DNA from: [Phialemoniopsis] sp. UDSM-2020
Taxonomy: Eukaryota; Ascomycota; Sordariomycetes; Thyridiales; Thyridiaceae
NCBI GenBank assembly: GCA_018873225.1
Contig: JAEILZ010000006.1
Coordinates: 930,001 to 994,000, forward strand
Reading direction: 5' to 3'
DNA length: 64,000 nt
This document shows, in pieces, positions 1 to 12,412 of the stretch. The notes below the pieces were generated by a model that was not told where the DNA came from, made no database searches, and saw nothing but the letters and a program-made list of their open reading frames with translations. The first letter of the stretch is position 1, and the number at the start of each line of letters is the position of its first letter. A program made the translations under genes and the position numbers.

Positions 1-471
1 GGCTTCACCTGTCAGCGAAGGGAATAGTCAGATTACCTCCAGATTTGTCTAAACTATTTTCATATATAGCGCGCGCGGAGAGAATTGGCGATGGTGTGCA
101 ACGGTATCCTGGGGCGCTGGCCGGCCGGCCTCGTCTCAAGCCGCTTCCGTGCTGCTGTGCGACTGGCAACCCGGCACCAGACCATTTGCTTCTGGCCAAG
201 AGGAAATGTGCACGTAAGACTCTTCGTCCACTTTGCGTGTGCTAGATCGGAAACTCAGGAGCTAATAGGAACTACGGAACTGAGCACTATCCCGACTCCG
301 CCACTAACACAATTACGGGTTTATTATGCATGATGACACCCCGCATGTCTTGTATCAAGCGGCGAACCCGAGCTGAACATTGTTCTCTTTATACCGTGGC
401 CGATTCCGTGTTCCGTGACGAGAGCGACATCCTTCACAAGCAGCATCCTCAAATCCACTGCGTGCGTGATC
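1..471. other. Upstream intergenic DNA
   Basis: GC-normal sequence in front of the Zn2Cys6 gene. The open frames here are short, overlap on both strands and show no recognisable domain. It probably holds the promoter and 5' leader of the gene starting at 472. I see nothing else. Confidence 0.5.
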
Positions 472-2749
472 ATGAACGACAGCGAGCAAGGAAAGCGAGT
501 GCGACAAGCATGCCGTAACTGCCGGTAAGCCAAGGCACAAGCCAAGTGTTCATCCATCCAGTCCGGGTTCTGAATCAAGCAAAACGACGTAGCCGCAAGA
601 AGAGCCGCTGCTCGGGTGAGCGTCCCGAGTGCGCAGTGTGTACGAGGCTGAAGCAGACCTGCGTCTACGCGGAGCGCCGCCCGCCGCCTCGCGTCACCAA
701 GACCTCGGGCCTACATAACAGTACGCAACAAGATGTATGCATCTGATCACAGGCCCTCAGCCTCCGTACAACGCCGAGTAACAAAGTCTCTCTGCTTTCA
801 AAGACCTACGCATTAGAAGCCCGGGTCGTGGGCCTAGAAGCGCAGCTGGCCAACGTTGCTGGGGCGCTCCGTTCCCTGCCATCGCGGCTCTGGCAGGCCC
901 CGGAGCAGGCCGTATCTGGGCCGCCCGCCGTCTTCGACGTCGGCAGCAGCAACAACCCCACGCCTGACCGCCTGTCGAGTATCGCCGACGTGTCGATGGT
1001 CACTGGTGCACTCCGTACTCAGCAACTCGGACATGATTATAGCTCAACCAATGGCGACGGCGATTTCCCCTCACTAGAATTCCAAAACTCCGCCGCTGAC
1101 CTTTACTTCGAGAGATGCCACAACCAGCCTTACTCGCTCTTCCACGAAGGCCGGTTCCGGTCCGCGCTGAGGGACAGCAAGGTTCCGCTCCACCTCGTCT
1201 ACGCCTTCCTGGCCACCGCTCTCCGCTTTTCCACTATTTACCCCAGCACAGAAGCTCGCTTCGATGTCATCCAGAACTACGCGAAGCTGTCGTGGGATGC
1301 GATGAGGTCGGGAGATGGCCTCGAAGAGCTGGAAGAACTTGATGCGATCCGTAGCCTGATTCTGCTGACTGTCCTTGATTACACCGGTGGGCTCCATCCT
1401 CTATGCTCTAAATGCATGCTTCTGACTGAAGACAGGCGGGAACTGCCGTGCTGGATGGATCAAAGGTGAGTCGCATCTTCTGTAATGGGTTGCTATATTT
1501 TCTGTCTCACCTTTTGACAAGCCGGACTGGCGCTACGCATGGCCGAGTACACGAATCTGGCCGCCGAGCCGAATCCCTCCCTGTCCGCGGTTCAGCGCGA
1601 GGAGCGACGCCGTCTCCTCTGGTCGCTTTACCTCCTCGAAACCATGCTGTCGTGCGGCCACAGGCGTTTGACGGCCATGTCCATCGACAGGATCGAGACG
1701 CACGGCCCTTGCCCCGAGGAGGCCTTCGAGCGGGGCGCCTATTGCGAGATTCCGACCCTTGCACAGCTGGCTAGCGTACACGGCGGTGGCAGCGGCGGAG
1801 ACCCTGCCCTGGGCACAGACAATCCGTGGGGGCTTCTCGTGCTCGCGGGCTGTAGTTTCGCCGTCTGCTTGCAACGCGTCTTCTCTCCGTCCCTGGCCCA
1901 GGCCGCCGAGCTCCCTTGGCTCCCCTCCTCTGGCTTCGCTGAAGCAGAGCTCTTCCTCCTCCGACTCGAAACGGTCTACGGCTTCGAGGACGCCCTCGAC
2001 TACAGCCGCCGCGGGTGGCCGCCCCCGCCGTCCCTGACCTACGCCCGGGCGTTCTATCACGCAAGCGGCTGCCTCCTCTACCACCCCTTCCTGCTACGGA
2101 GGATGCTCAGGGGCCTCCCTGTCAAGGGTCCAGTCTCGTTCCTCGAGCGTGCGTTTCACGCCTGCAGGCGGCACGCGAAGGCCCTAGCCGACACCGTGTC
2201 GGATGCCAAAGCGGCCGGGCTGCATCCCACGGCGTCCATGTACGCCTACTTCAGCTTCCTGGCGGCGTCGATCCACGTTTTGTTCCTGCACTCTGATCAC
2301 GGGATGACCCCGGAGCAGATCTCATCCGAAACCAGGTATTCGAGCTGCCTCACTCACCTCCAGGATCTCGCGCAGCTCTGGCTCCATGCAAAGCACATGG
2401 TATGTTTTACTCACCAAGATGCTGACAGACTACTTTCAAGCTGGACACTCACTCACTCATTACTGTTTTCGAGGCTATTTCCTTGGAGCTTTTCAGAGAG
2501 AAATGCGAGAATTTCGGCGGTCTGACTAGGCCCGACTACGACATTCAGCGGCTTCTCGACACCGACACGCAGTCTCTTTGGGACTCGACGAGCAACGGTT
2601 CCCTCGCCCGACAGAACCCGGCTAAGAAGAGCTGCCTCGCTGATGATACGCTGGCCGCGCCGGTGGCCTGGGACATAATTTTCGAGCAACCCACGTTTGA
2701 GGGCGTCTTGCTGCCGAACTTCTTCGAGTGGCCTTCTTCGTTGAATTGA
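472..2749 (+). CDS. Zn2Cys6 fungal-type transcription factor
   Basis: Likely a nuclear DNA-binding regulator of the Gal4-type class. The ATG at 472 opens a frame whose first exon ends inside the zinc cluster (525-592 is intron). Joined, the cysteines read C-X2-C-X6-C-X6-C-X2-C-X6-C (CRNCRRKKSRC, then ECAVCTRLKQTC), the exact Zn2Cys6 spacing, at residues ~14-41. A short coiled-coil-like stretch (LEARVVGLEAQL) follows. The middle region has the fungal-specific TF domain (FERCHNQPYSLFHEGRFR, later GLALRMAEYTNL). Proposed introns: 525-592, 735-803, 1387-1435, 1466-1521 and 2400-2440. All keep frame and give 664 residues. The second intron is the least certain (721-786 also works). Exon 4 is only 30 nt, but it restores the frame and the typical G-W-GLA-RMA block. 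The target pathway cannot be told from sequence; the M20 peptidase gene lies downstream on the same strand. Confidence 0.88.
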
Positions 2750-3385
2750 TATGGTATTTGTTACTAGTTGATTGAAATAGAAGAGTCAAGAAATTTCTTA
2801 CATGCCTTGAATCGGGACAGCATTTTGTCAAGGACCAACCACTATGAGCCCTGTTATCTATCTATATGTAATTTTATATATCTTCTTCAACTTAATACTT
2901 CCACTGCTTTAACTGGACTTAATACATCTCATTGGAATGAAGCGTTACTACCATGGTTACAATTGAAGGCTGGCAGACCACTTCAAGTAATTACCTAGTT
3001 TAGCTAATAATAAACAAGGTGTTTTGAGTATTAGCACTACAACAAAGAATATGAATGACTTTTGAGAAAACGTTGGACTCCTCAGTATTGTGTTTTCCTG
3101 CAGTCCCCGTCACATCGGTGTCAGTGCGGTGCCGGGCTTGCCGGCATCCGTTTCCCGGCCTCGACTAGATGCCGCTTCCGGGGTGGAGAGACAAGGATCC
3201 ACAACACCTGACTACCCCCCCCCCAAACTATCATCTCAGATATGAGTCGCGGTGCCTGCTTAAGCACACAGTGTAAGGTAGGGCCAAAAGATTCGTTACT
3301 TTTCTCCGGCTCAAGTTATAAGTCGCGTCCCCAGTCGGTCATCTCCGCGCACTACAAGGCAGGCAGTGAAATTCCCGTATCAAGA
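2750..3385. other. Intergenic spacer between TF and peptidase
   Basis: The first ~300 bases are AT-leaning and probably hold the TF 3' end. The sequence then becomes GC-normal and carries a run of nine C at about 3217-3225. An in-frame ATG at 3242 would add 48 residues to the peptidase. Those residues resemble no M20 N-terminus, so I treat that stretch as leader. No separate gene is seen. Confidence 0.45.
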
Positions 3386-4862
3386 ATGACATCCGTCAAT
3401 CTACAAGCGTTCTATGCGGCAGTAGACGAATTGTCCGCCGAGTTTCTGGAGCGCTTGAAGCATGCCGTGGCAATACCCTCCGTGTCCTCCGATCCGGCCA
3501 GGCGCGCGGACCTTGTTCGCATGGCGGAATGGATCTTCAAACGACTAGAGCTCCTTGACGCCCAAGTCAAGCTCTACGAGCTTTCAAGCCCACCGGGCCA
3601 GGCAGCCGGTGTTCTCCCGCCGGTCCTGATCGCTCGCAAGGGGCATGATGCCTCCAAGAGAACATTGCTGGCGTACGGCCATTACGACGTCCAACCGGCG
3701 AGGTTGGAGGACGGGTGGGATTCGGACCCGTTCTCACTCGTTGTTGACGATGAGGGACGCATGTTTGGCCGCGGCAGCACGGATGACAAAGGGCCTTGTA
3801 TGGCGTGGCTTAACATGATTCAGGCGTATGCCGACTCGGGCCAGGAGCTGCCAGTCAACCTGATACTCTGCTTCGAGGGCATGGAGGAGTCTGGCTCCTT
3901 AGGCTTGGACGCGTTTCTCCGAGCCAATGCCGATACCCTCTTCGCCGACGTTGATGCCATCTGCATATCCGATAGCTGCAGGCTCGGCCGGAAGCCTACT
4001 TTGGTATACGGCCTTCGAGGTCTCAACTACTACTCTGTCCAGGTCGAAGGCCCGTCTCGTGACCTCCACAGCGGCGTGTTCGGGGGTGTCATCCGGGAGC
4101 CCTTGCACGATCTGGTCTCCTTACTCGACAGTCTACTCGATGACAACGGGGACATTGCCATCTTTGGGATTGCCCAGCTTGTTCCTCCGGTCACGGATGT
4201 TGAGCGGAAGCTGTATGAAAGCATCGACTTCACGGAATCTGACTTGCAGGAAGCGATAGGAAGCAGGACTAATAGAGTATCAGGGAAGGAGGCAATCCTC
4301 CTCAACCGCTGGAGATACCCCTCGCTATCTATCCACGGCGTGGAGGGCGCCTTCTCGGGCACGGGCACCAAGACCGTCATCCCCGCCGCGGTCAAGGGCA
4401 AATTCTCTATCAGGACTGTTCCAGACATGTCCGTTCGCGCAGTCAACGACCTGGTCACTAGCCATCTGGAAACCGTCTTTAAGAAATTCAAGAGCCCCAA
4501 CACGATGACAGTCCAGTCAATCGTCGACGGGCCGTGGTGGCTTGGCGACCCGCATGATGGCAACTTTCGCGCCGCGGCGGAGGCAATCAGGGACGTTTGG
4601 GGGGTCGACCCGGACTTCGTGAGGGAAGGGGGCAGTATCCCTGTTGCCCTCACCTTCGCAAACGCTTTAGGCAAGAGCCTCGTGTTGCTCCCGATGGGGG
4701 CGAGTGACGACGCAGCGCACTCGATCAATGAGAAGATGAACGTTGCAGATTAGTAAGTGTTGGAGCTCCCCAAAGCTGATGCCGCAGCTGACATGGCAAT
4801 ATAGCATTCAAGGGACAAAGACCCTCGGCGCGTACGTGGCGCATCTGGCAGAAGGGCATTGA
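3386..4862 (+). CDS. M20-family metallodipeptidase (CNDP/Dug1-like)
   Basis: Predicted cytosolic di-zinc peptidase of the carnosinase / Cys-Gly dipeptidase group, which cleaves dipeptides and in yeast (Dug1) takes part in glutathione breakdown. Counting from the ATG at 3386, the metal and catalytic residues are all present: GHYDV (H99, D101), STDDKG (D134), EGMEESGS (E167 general base, E168 ligand), ISDS (D196) and a C-terminal AHSINE histidine. The dimerisation-domain signature DLHSGVFGG is also there. The open frame hits a stop at 4753 unless an intron at 4753-4804 (gtaagt...atag) is removed. The joined end reads YIQGTKTLGAYVAHL and stops at 4862, matching the family's usual C-terminus; total ~474 residues. 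The start at 3386 is preferred over 3242. The AT-rich block begins immediately after the stop codon, yet the gene shows no damage. Confidence 0.9.
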
Positions 4863-5152
4863 AATATATTTACAGAAGCCTAGCATAGTTAGGTGGTTAA
4901 TACTCAGCTTAGACTTAGATCTCTTAAAGAGCTAAGAAGATATATCTAAAGTAGTATTTATATTAATATTATCTATTTTTAATATGTTTTTTTTTATTTT
5001 ATATATAATATATTAGATTTTATTTAAAATTTATAATTAAATTTAATATAATATAATATAATTAAAAAAATATTTAATAAATTTAATAAATTATAATTTA
5101 TATTAATTTAATTTTTAAATAAAAAAATATTTAATTTTAATATAGTATATTT

Positions 5153-7374
5153 AATTCTTTAAATAAAGAATATACTTATATTAAAAATATTATATATTAT
5201 TAATATTTAATAAAATTATTAATTAATTTTAAAATCTTTATTAAATTTAATAACTTTATTTAATTATTAATTAATTATTTAATTTTTAAATAGTTTATAA
5301 TAAATATAAAATCTCTTCTTTAAAAATATAAATAATATTTATTTAAAGAAATTAATTCTATTTATTTATTTAATTTTTAATCTTTTAAGTCTTTTATTTT
5401 ATATATTTAAGTTAATTTTTAAATTATTTATTATAATTATTAAAGGTTTAAATAATCTTTTTTAAATTATAAATAGTTTTTTAAATATATAAAGAGATAT
5501 ATATTTTTTAACTATTAATAAGAAGATAATTAAAATTTAATAAAGTTATATTATTTTTAAAATTAAAATATTTAATAAAGCCTTTTAAGTTATTAAAATT
5601 AAATTTTAAATATATTTTAATTATTTTAATTTTTAGTTATTTAGTAAAGCTTTTAAAAAAAGAAATAAAATAGTTTTTAAATTTAATTTTATTCTTTTTT
5701 ATTATTTTAAACTTTAAATTAATTTTAAATAATAATTATAAATTATAATTAATTTCTTTTTTATATATAAAAAAAGATAGAAATAAAAATAAAATAAAAA
5801 GAAAAAGAAATAGCTATTTAATAAAATTAAATATATTTTTTTATATATAAAAAAAGATTATAAATAACTAATCTTTTTAATAAGAATTATTAAAGCTTAT
5901 AAAATAAATTTATTTATAATTAATAGTATTATTTATATAAAAGTTATATCTTATAATTTATAAAAAGTTATTTTAAAAATAGATATTTAAATTAATAATA
6001 TATTATTATAATTATAAGTTTATATTTATAATTAAACTTAAAATTTAAATTTTAAATTTAAATTTAACTTTTTATATATATAAGAATTTAATAAAAATTA
6101 AACTTTTAAATTAAAATAATAAAATTAATATATTATTTAAATAATTATAATTTATATTAATTTAGTATTTAAAAAGAAGAAATAACTAATTTTAATATAA
6201 TATATTTAATATAGTTAATCTAATATAATAAATATAATATCTATATTTTAAAGATATAATAATAGTTTCTAATACTAATAAATATAGTTATAATATATTA
6301 ATTTTATTATTTTAATTTAAAGATTTAATCTTTATTAAATCTTTATATATATAAAGAGTTAAATTTAAATTTAAAATTTAAATTTTAAACTTAATTATAA
6401 GTATAAACCTATAGTTATAATAATATATTTAAATATCTATCTTTAAAATAGTTTTATAAACTATAAAATATAACTCCTATATTATAAGTAGTATTACTAG
6501 CTATAAATAAATCTATTTTATAAGCTTTAATAACTTTTATTAGAAAAACTATTTATTTATAGTCTTCTTTATATATAAAAGAGTATCTTTAGTTTTATAT
6601 CTCTTTTTTCTTCTATTTTATCTTTATCTCTATCTTTATCTCTCTTTAAGTTATATAAAATTCTATAATTTTATAAAACTAAGTATAGTTTAAAATACTA
6701 AAAAAGAATAAAAATAAACTTAAGGATTATTTTATTTTTTTTCTTAAAAACTTTATTAAGTAGCTAAAAATTAAGATAGTTAAAATATAATTAAAACTTA
6801 AAATTAAAAATCTTAAAAGCTATATTAAAAGCCTTAATTTAAATAATAAGATAGCTTTATTAGTCTTTAGATATCTACTTATTAATAGTTAAAAAGTATA
6901 TAGCTTCTTATAGATTTAAAAGATTATTATTAATATTAACTTATAAAAGGTTATTTAAGCTTTTAAAACCTATAATAAGTAATTTAAAAGCTAGTTTATA
7001 TATATTATAAAGATAGCTTAAAGTATAAAGAATTAAATAAATAAGTAGGATTAGACTTATTATAAACTACTTAAAAGTTAAATAATTAATTAATAGTTAA
7101 ATAAAGTTATTAAGTTTAATAAAGGTTTTAAAGTTAATTAATAGCTTTATTAAATATTAATAATATATAATACTTTTTAATATAATTATATCCTCTATTT
7201 AAAAGGAATTAATATATTATAATTATATTTATTAATATTAGAAATTATTATTATATTTTTAAAATATAAATATTATATTTATTATATTAAATTAATTATA
7301 TTAAATATATTATACTAAAATTAATTATTTCTTTTTTTTAAAGGTTAAATTAATATAAATAATAATTATTTAGA
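5153..7374 (-). repeat. 1.1-kb repeat, minus copy, split by a plus copy
   Basis: Minus-oriented copy of the short family. It starts at the end that in other copies reads CCTCTATTTAGAGG on the plus strand (here mutated) and finishes with the opposite terminus near 7374. It is interrupted at 6136-7206 by another copy and resumes at 7207/7220 in exact register. Fully RIP-mutated. Confidence 0.75.
6136..7206 (+). repeat. 1.1-kb repeat, plus copy nested in the minus copy
   Basis: A 1071-bp copy that begins tttaaataattataa and ends ctatttaaaagg. It is flanked by the 13-bp direct repeat AATTAATATATTA at 6123-6135 and 7207-7219, and the disrupted minus copy continues on both sides. This defines a clean insertion with target-site duplication. 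Confidence 0.8.
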
Positions 7375-7402
7375 TAATATATTAATTATATTAAATATAT
7401 TA

Positions 7403-8453
7403 TCTAAATAATTATTATTTATATTAATTTAGCCTTTAAAAAGAAGAGATAACTAATCTTAATATAGTATATTTAATATAATTAATTTAATATAATAAAT
7501 ATAATACCTATATTTTAAAGATATAATAATAGTTTCTAATACTAATAAATATAATTATAATATATTAATCTTATTACTCTAGCTTAAAAATTTAATTTAT
7601 TTCTATATATATAAAGAATTAGATTTAAATTTAAAATTTAAACTTTAAACTTAACTATAAATATAAATCTATAGTTATAATAATATATTATTAGTTTAAA
7701 TATTTATTTTTAAAATAACTTTTTATAAATTATAAAATATAATTCTTATATTATAAGTAGTATTACTAGCTATAAATAAATCTATTTTATAAGCCCTAAT
7801 AACTCTTATTAAAAAGATTAATTATCTATAGTCTTTCTTTATATATAAAAGAGTATATTTAGTTTTATAGCTATCTCTTTTTCTTTTTATTCTATTTTTA
7901 TTTCTATTTTCTTTTATATATAAAAAAGAAATTAATTATAATTTATAATTATTAAGATAATAAGAAAGAATAAGATTAAATCTAAAGACTATTTTATCTT
8001 TTTCCTTAAAGGCTCTATTAAGTAGCTAAAGATTAAGATAATTAAAATATATTTAAAGCTTAATTTTAATAACTTAAAAGGCTTTATTAAAGGTTTTAAT
8101 CTTAAAGATAATATAGCCCTATTAGGCTTTAGTTATCTCCTTATTAGCAGCTAAAAAGTATATACCTCCTTATATATTTAGAAGACTATTTATAATTTAA
8201 AAAAGGTTATCTAAACCTTTAATAACTATAGTAAGCAATTTAAAGACTGATTTAAATATATAAAATAGGAGGCCTAAAAGGCTAAGAATTAAATAAGTAA
8301 GTAGGGACTATAAACTACTTAGAGGTTAGATAGTTAATTAATAGTTAAATAGAGTTATTAGATTTAATAAAGATCTTAAGGTTAATTAATAGTCTTATTA
8401 AATACTAATAATATATAATACTTTTAATATAATTATATTCTCTATTTAAAAGA
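7403..8453 (+). repeat. 1.1-kb repeat, plus copy
   Basis: It begins tctaaataattattattt and keeps more G and C than its neighbours. The internal blocks line up with the copies at 6136 and 28250. It ends near ttctctatttaaaaga. The target-site duplication is not exact by eye. Confidence 0.7.
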
Positions 8454-8479
8454 TAATTAATATATTATAATAAATATAA

Positions 8480-8694
8480 TTCTTTAAATAAAGAATATAA
8501 TTATATTAAAAATATTATATATTATTAATATTTAATAAAGTTATTAATTTTAAAATTTTAATTAAATTTAATAATTTTATTTAATTATTAATTAATTATT
8601 TAATTATTAATTAACTATTTAATTTTTAAATAGTTTATAATAAGTATAAGATTTCTTTTTTAAAAATATAAATAATATTTATTTAAAGAAATTA
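8480..8694 (-). repeat. 1.1-kb repeat, minus fragment
   Basis: It matches the start of the minus copy at 5153 for about 215 bases and then stops abruptly where the LTR-sized direct repeat begins at 8695. The Gypsy-type element probably inserted here. Confidence 0.6.
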
Positions 8695-9470
8695 TATTAT
8701 AATAAAAGTATAAGCCTTTTTAAATAATAATACTTTAGTATTAAAAACTTATTATTATAAAACTATTAGTAAATTATTAGTAATTAAAAAAGATATTTAT
8801 AATAACTTCTTTTAAAATTTTTAAATCTTTAAAATTTAATCTTATTATTAAATACTATTAAATATTATTAAATACTTTATTTATTTTATTTTATTTTATT
8901 TATTATAATCTTTTTATAATTTTAAATCTTCTTTAAAAGATTATTTAAAATAAGATAATATTAACTTAATATAGAAAGTAGTTTAAATTATTTAAAACTA
9001 TAAATTACTTTATAAGTAAAATAGATATAATTTAATTAATTAATAATATTAAATTAATTAAAATTATTAAAAAGATTTTAATTTTTATTATATTTAATTT
9101 AATAGCTTTTTAAATTTAAATTATTTAATTTAAATAATTTATAAAACTTTAAATATATAAGATTAAATTAATTTAAAAAGTAAATATTATAAAATATTAC
9201 TAATATAATTCTAATTTAAATTTAAATTAAAATAAAATTAAAATTAAAAATCTTTTTATTTTTAATTTAAATTATATTTTAAAATAAAAAAAAATTAGCT
9301 TTTAAATTTATAATCAATTTTTATAAGGATTAAAAAGAAATATAAAAAGAATAAATAAAGAATTTTTAAAATTTTTATAAAGATAGAATTTAAATATAAA
9401 GTAAAATAAAATTATTATATTATTAATTTAAATTCTAAATAAATTAAAAAAATAAAAACTATTTAATTTA
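8695..9470 (+). repeat. LTR-sized direct repeat, copy 1
   Basis: A 776-bp unit followed directly by a second, 777-bp unit (9471-10247) of the same sequence, both heavily mutated. It lies just upstream of the Gypsy polyprotein relic. Size and position fit a long terminal repeat. A tandem pair of LTRs is unusual and may reflect recombination or two insertions. Confidence 0.6.
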
Positions 9471-10247
9471 TGTTATAATAAAAATATAAATCTTCTTAAG
9501 TAATAGTAATTTAATATTAAAAGCTTATTATTATAAGACTATTAATAAATTATTAGTAATTAAAAAGGATACTTATAATAATTCCTTTTAAAATTTCTAA
9601 ATTTTTAAGATTTAATTTTATTATTAAATATTATTAAATACTATTAAATACTTTACTTATTTTATTTTATTTAATTTATTATAATCTTTTTATAATTTTA
9701 AATCTTTTTTAAAAGATTATTTAAAATAAAATAATACTAACTTAATATAGAAAGTAATTTAAATTATTAAAAATTATAAATTACTTTATAAATAAAATAA
9801 ATATAATTTAGCTAGCTAATAAAATTAAATTAATTAAAATTATTAAAATAATTTTAATTTTTATTATATTTAATTTAATAGCTTTTTAAATTTAAATTAT
9901 TTAATTTAAATAGCTTATAAAGCTTTAAATATATAAGATTAAATTAATTAGAAAGATAAATATTATAAAATATTATTAATATAATTTTAATTTTAATTTA
10001 AATTAAAATAAAATTAAAATTAAAAATCTTTTTACTTTTAATTTAAATTATATTTTAAAATAAAAAAATAATTAACTTTTAAATTTATAATAAACTTTCA
10101 TAAGAATTTAAAAAAAATATAAAAAGAATAAGTAAAAGATTTTTAAAGCCCTTATAAAGATAGAATTTAAATATAAAGTAAAATAAAACTATTATATTAT
10201 TAATTTAAATTTTAAATAAACTAAAGAAATAAAGATTATTTAATTTA
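9471..10247 (+). repeat. LTR-sized direct repeat, copy 2
   Basis: Second member of the tandem pair. It begins with tgttataataaaa, so the TG start expected for an LTR is preserved here, whereas copy 1 starts with ta (a G-to-A change). Both units end atttaattta. The Gypsy internal region follows directly. No matching downstream LTR is seen, so the 3' end may be lost or too mutated to recognise. Confidence 0.6.
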
Positions 10248-12412
10248 TTTTTAAAAAGTAAATAAAGATACTTTTATATTATATATATAATAAAGAAATA
10301 GAAATAATAAAGTATTTAACTATTACTTATTAAGAATTAATTTAGTTATTAAAAGATTTTTATATTTATTTAAACTTCTTTAAAAAGAAATTTATTTTTA
10401 ATTTAAAAGAGAAATAAGTTTTATTCTTTTATTTTAAGTTTAAATATAAGCTTTAAAGTAGTATTAATCTTTAAAATTCTTAATTATTTAAAAACTATTT
10501 AAAAATAGTTTTATTAGTATTTTAATATTAATATATAATTTAATTAAAATAAAAGTAATTTTATAATTAAATAAATATATTTTTAAATAATAATTAAAAA
10601 ACTAATAAGTAATTTTAATATGATTTATTATAAAATTTATAATAAAAAGATTTTAAGTTATAAGAAGTAATTTCTTATATTAATTTTATAATTTCTTATT
10701 AATAAAATTAAAATATTTTAAAAAACCTTATTAAAATAAATAGAAATTAATTTATTTATTACTTATATAATAATTAAGATTATTTTATTTTAATTTATTT
10801 TAAAAGAAATAATAAAATTAATATTTTTTAAATAAATTAATATTAAAATAATTATTTAATATAATATAATATAAAAAAAGATTAAATATTAAAATAAATA
10901 TTATTAATTTAATATTATTTTTAATAGTAGAAATTAAAATATAGTTTTATATATTTATTTAAATTAAAAATAAAAATAAATTAATAATAACTTATATTAA
11001 TTTTAATACTTATATAAAGATAAATTTAATTAATATAAAATTTATTAAAAAGTATAATTTATAAAAGATTTAATTAGTAACTTTATATTTAAATATTATT
11101 AATTTAATTATAATTCTTACTTATAATATTTAAAAAGTTTTAATTAATCTTTATAATTTTTAAAATAAGTTATAAGTAATTATTAAAAATTATATAATAA
11201 TTAATTATAATTTATATTTAAAAGATAACTTTATTTTATTATTTTAAATTATATTTTATAATAAATAAATCTATTTTTTAATATATTAAAATTAGTAGTA
11301 GTTTAAGTACTTTATAAAAGAGTTTACTTTAAATAAACTTTAAAGATTTATAAAAAAGATTTATAATTATATAGTTATATTTATAATAATATAATCTTTA
11401 AAGAAAATTCTATTTAATAATAAGTTAAATTTAAATTTAAATAGAATTAATAGTATTTTATTAAAGCTTTTTAAATTTAAAAAGATATTTTTAATAAAAA
11501 ATATAAATATATTATTAATTTACTAGTTAAGTAATTATATTATTAATTTAATTAAAAAAAAAATTCTTTTTATTAAATTAATTTATCTTTTAAATTATAT
11601 TAAATTAAAAGTATTATAAAAGTATATTAATAATAATTTAATAAAAGATTAAATTTATTTTTTTTAAAAATCTTATTAGTTTATTTATTCTTTTTATTTT
11701 AAAGAAAAATAAATATTTATAATTTTATATTAATTATTAAGAATTTAATATTATAATAATAAAAAATTAATACTTTCTTTTTTTAATTTTAAAAATTATA
11801 AATTAAATTTTAAACTTTAAGTTTTTTATAAAAATTAATATTAAGAATATATATTATTAAATTTATATTAAATAAAATAATAAATAAAAAATAGTATTTT
11901 AAATTTAATATAATTATTATAAGTATTTAATTATATCTTTTAATTTAATAAATATATTAATAATATTTTAAAGCTATATTTATATTATACTTTATAATTT
12001 ATTTAATATCTTTTATATAATATATTTAAATAATATTTTTATTTTTTTAAAGATAAAAAAAGAGTATATTAAATATATAAAATAAATATTAATAAGATTA
12101 AAATTTATAAAACTTTTTATTAATTTAAAAAAGTATTTTTTTTATTAAAATTAAATAAAATTTTTAAATTTTATTCTTAGTAATAAAAGTATTTTAATAA
12201 ATTTTTAATAAATAAATATAATTAATTTTTAATTAATATTATAATTATATTATAAGATTTAATAGTTTTTAAAGTTTTAAAATTTCTATTATTAATTTAT
12301 TAAAAGGTATTTAATAGTAATTATCTTTTTAATTACTTTATTTAAAGATAATTAAAATAAAAGAAAGTTAAAAAAGATAAACTTATTTAATATTAAAATA
12401 AATATATTTTAA

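Noticed and set aside
3242..3385. Upstream ATG adding 48 residues to the M20 peptidase
   Set aside because: The extra residues resemble neither an M20 N-terminus nor a targeting peptide, and the ATG at 3386 gives the normal family length.
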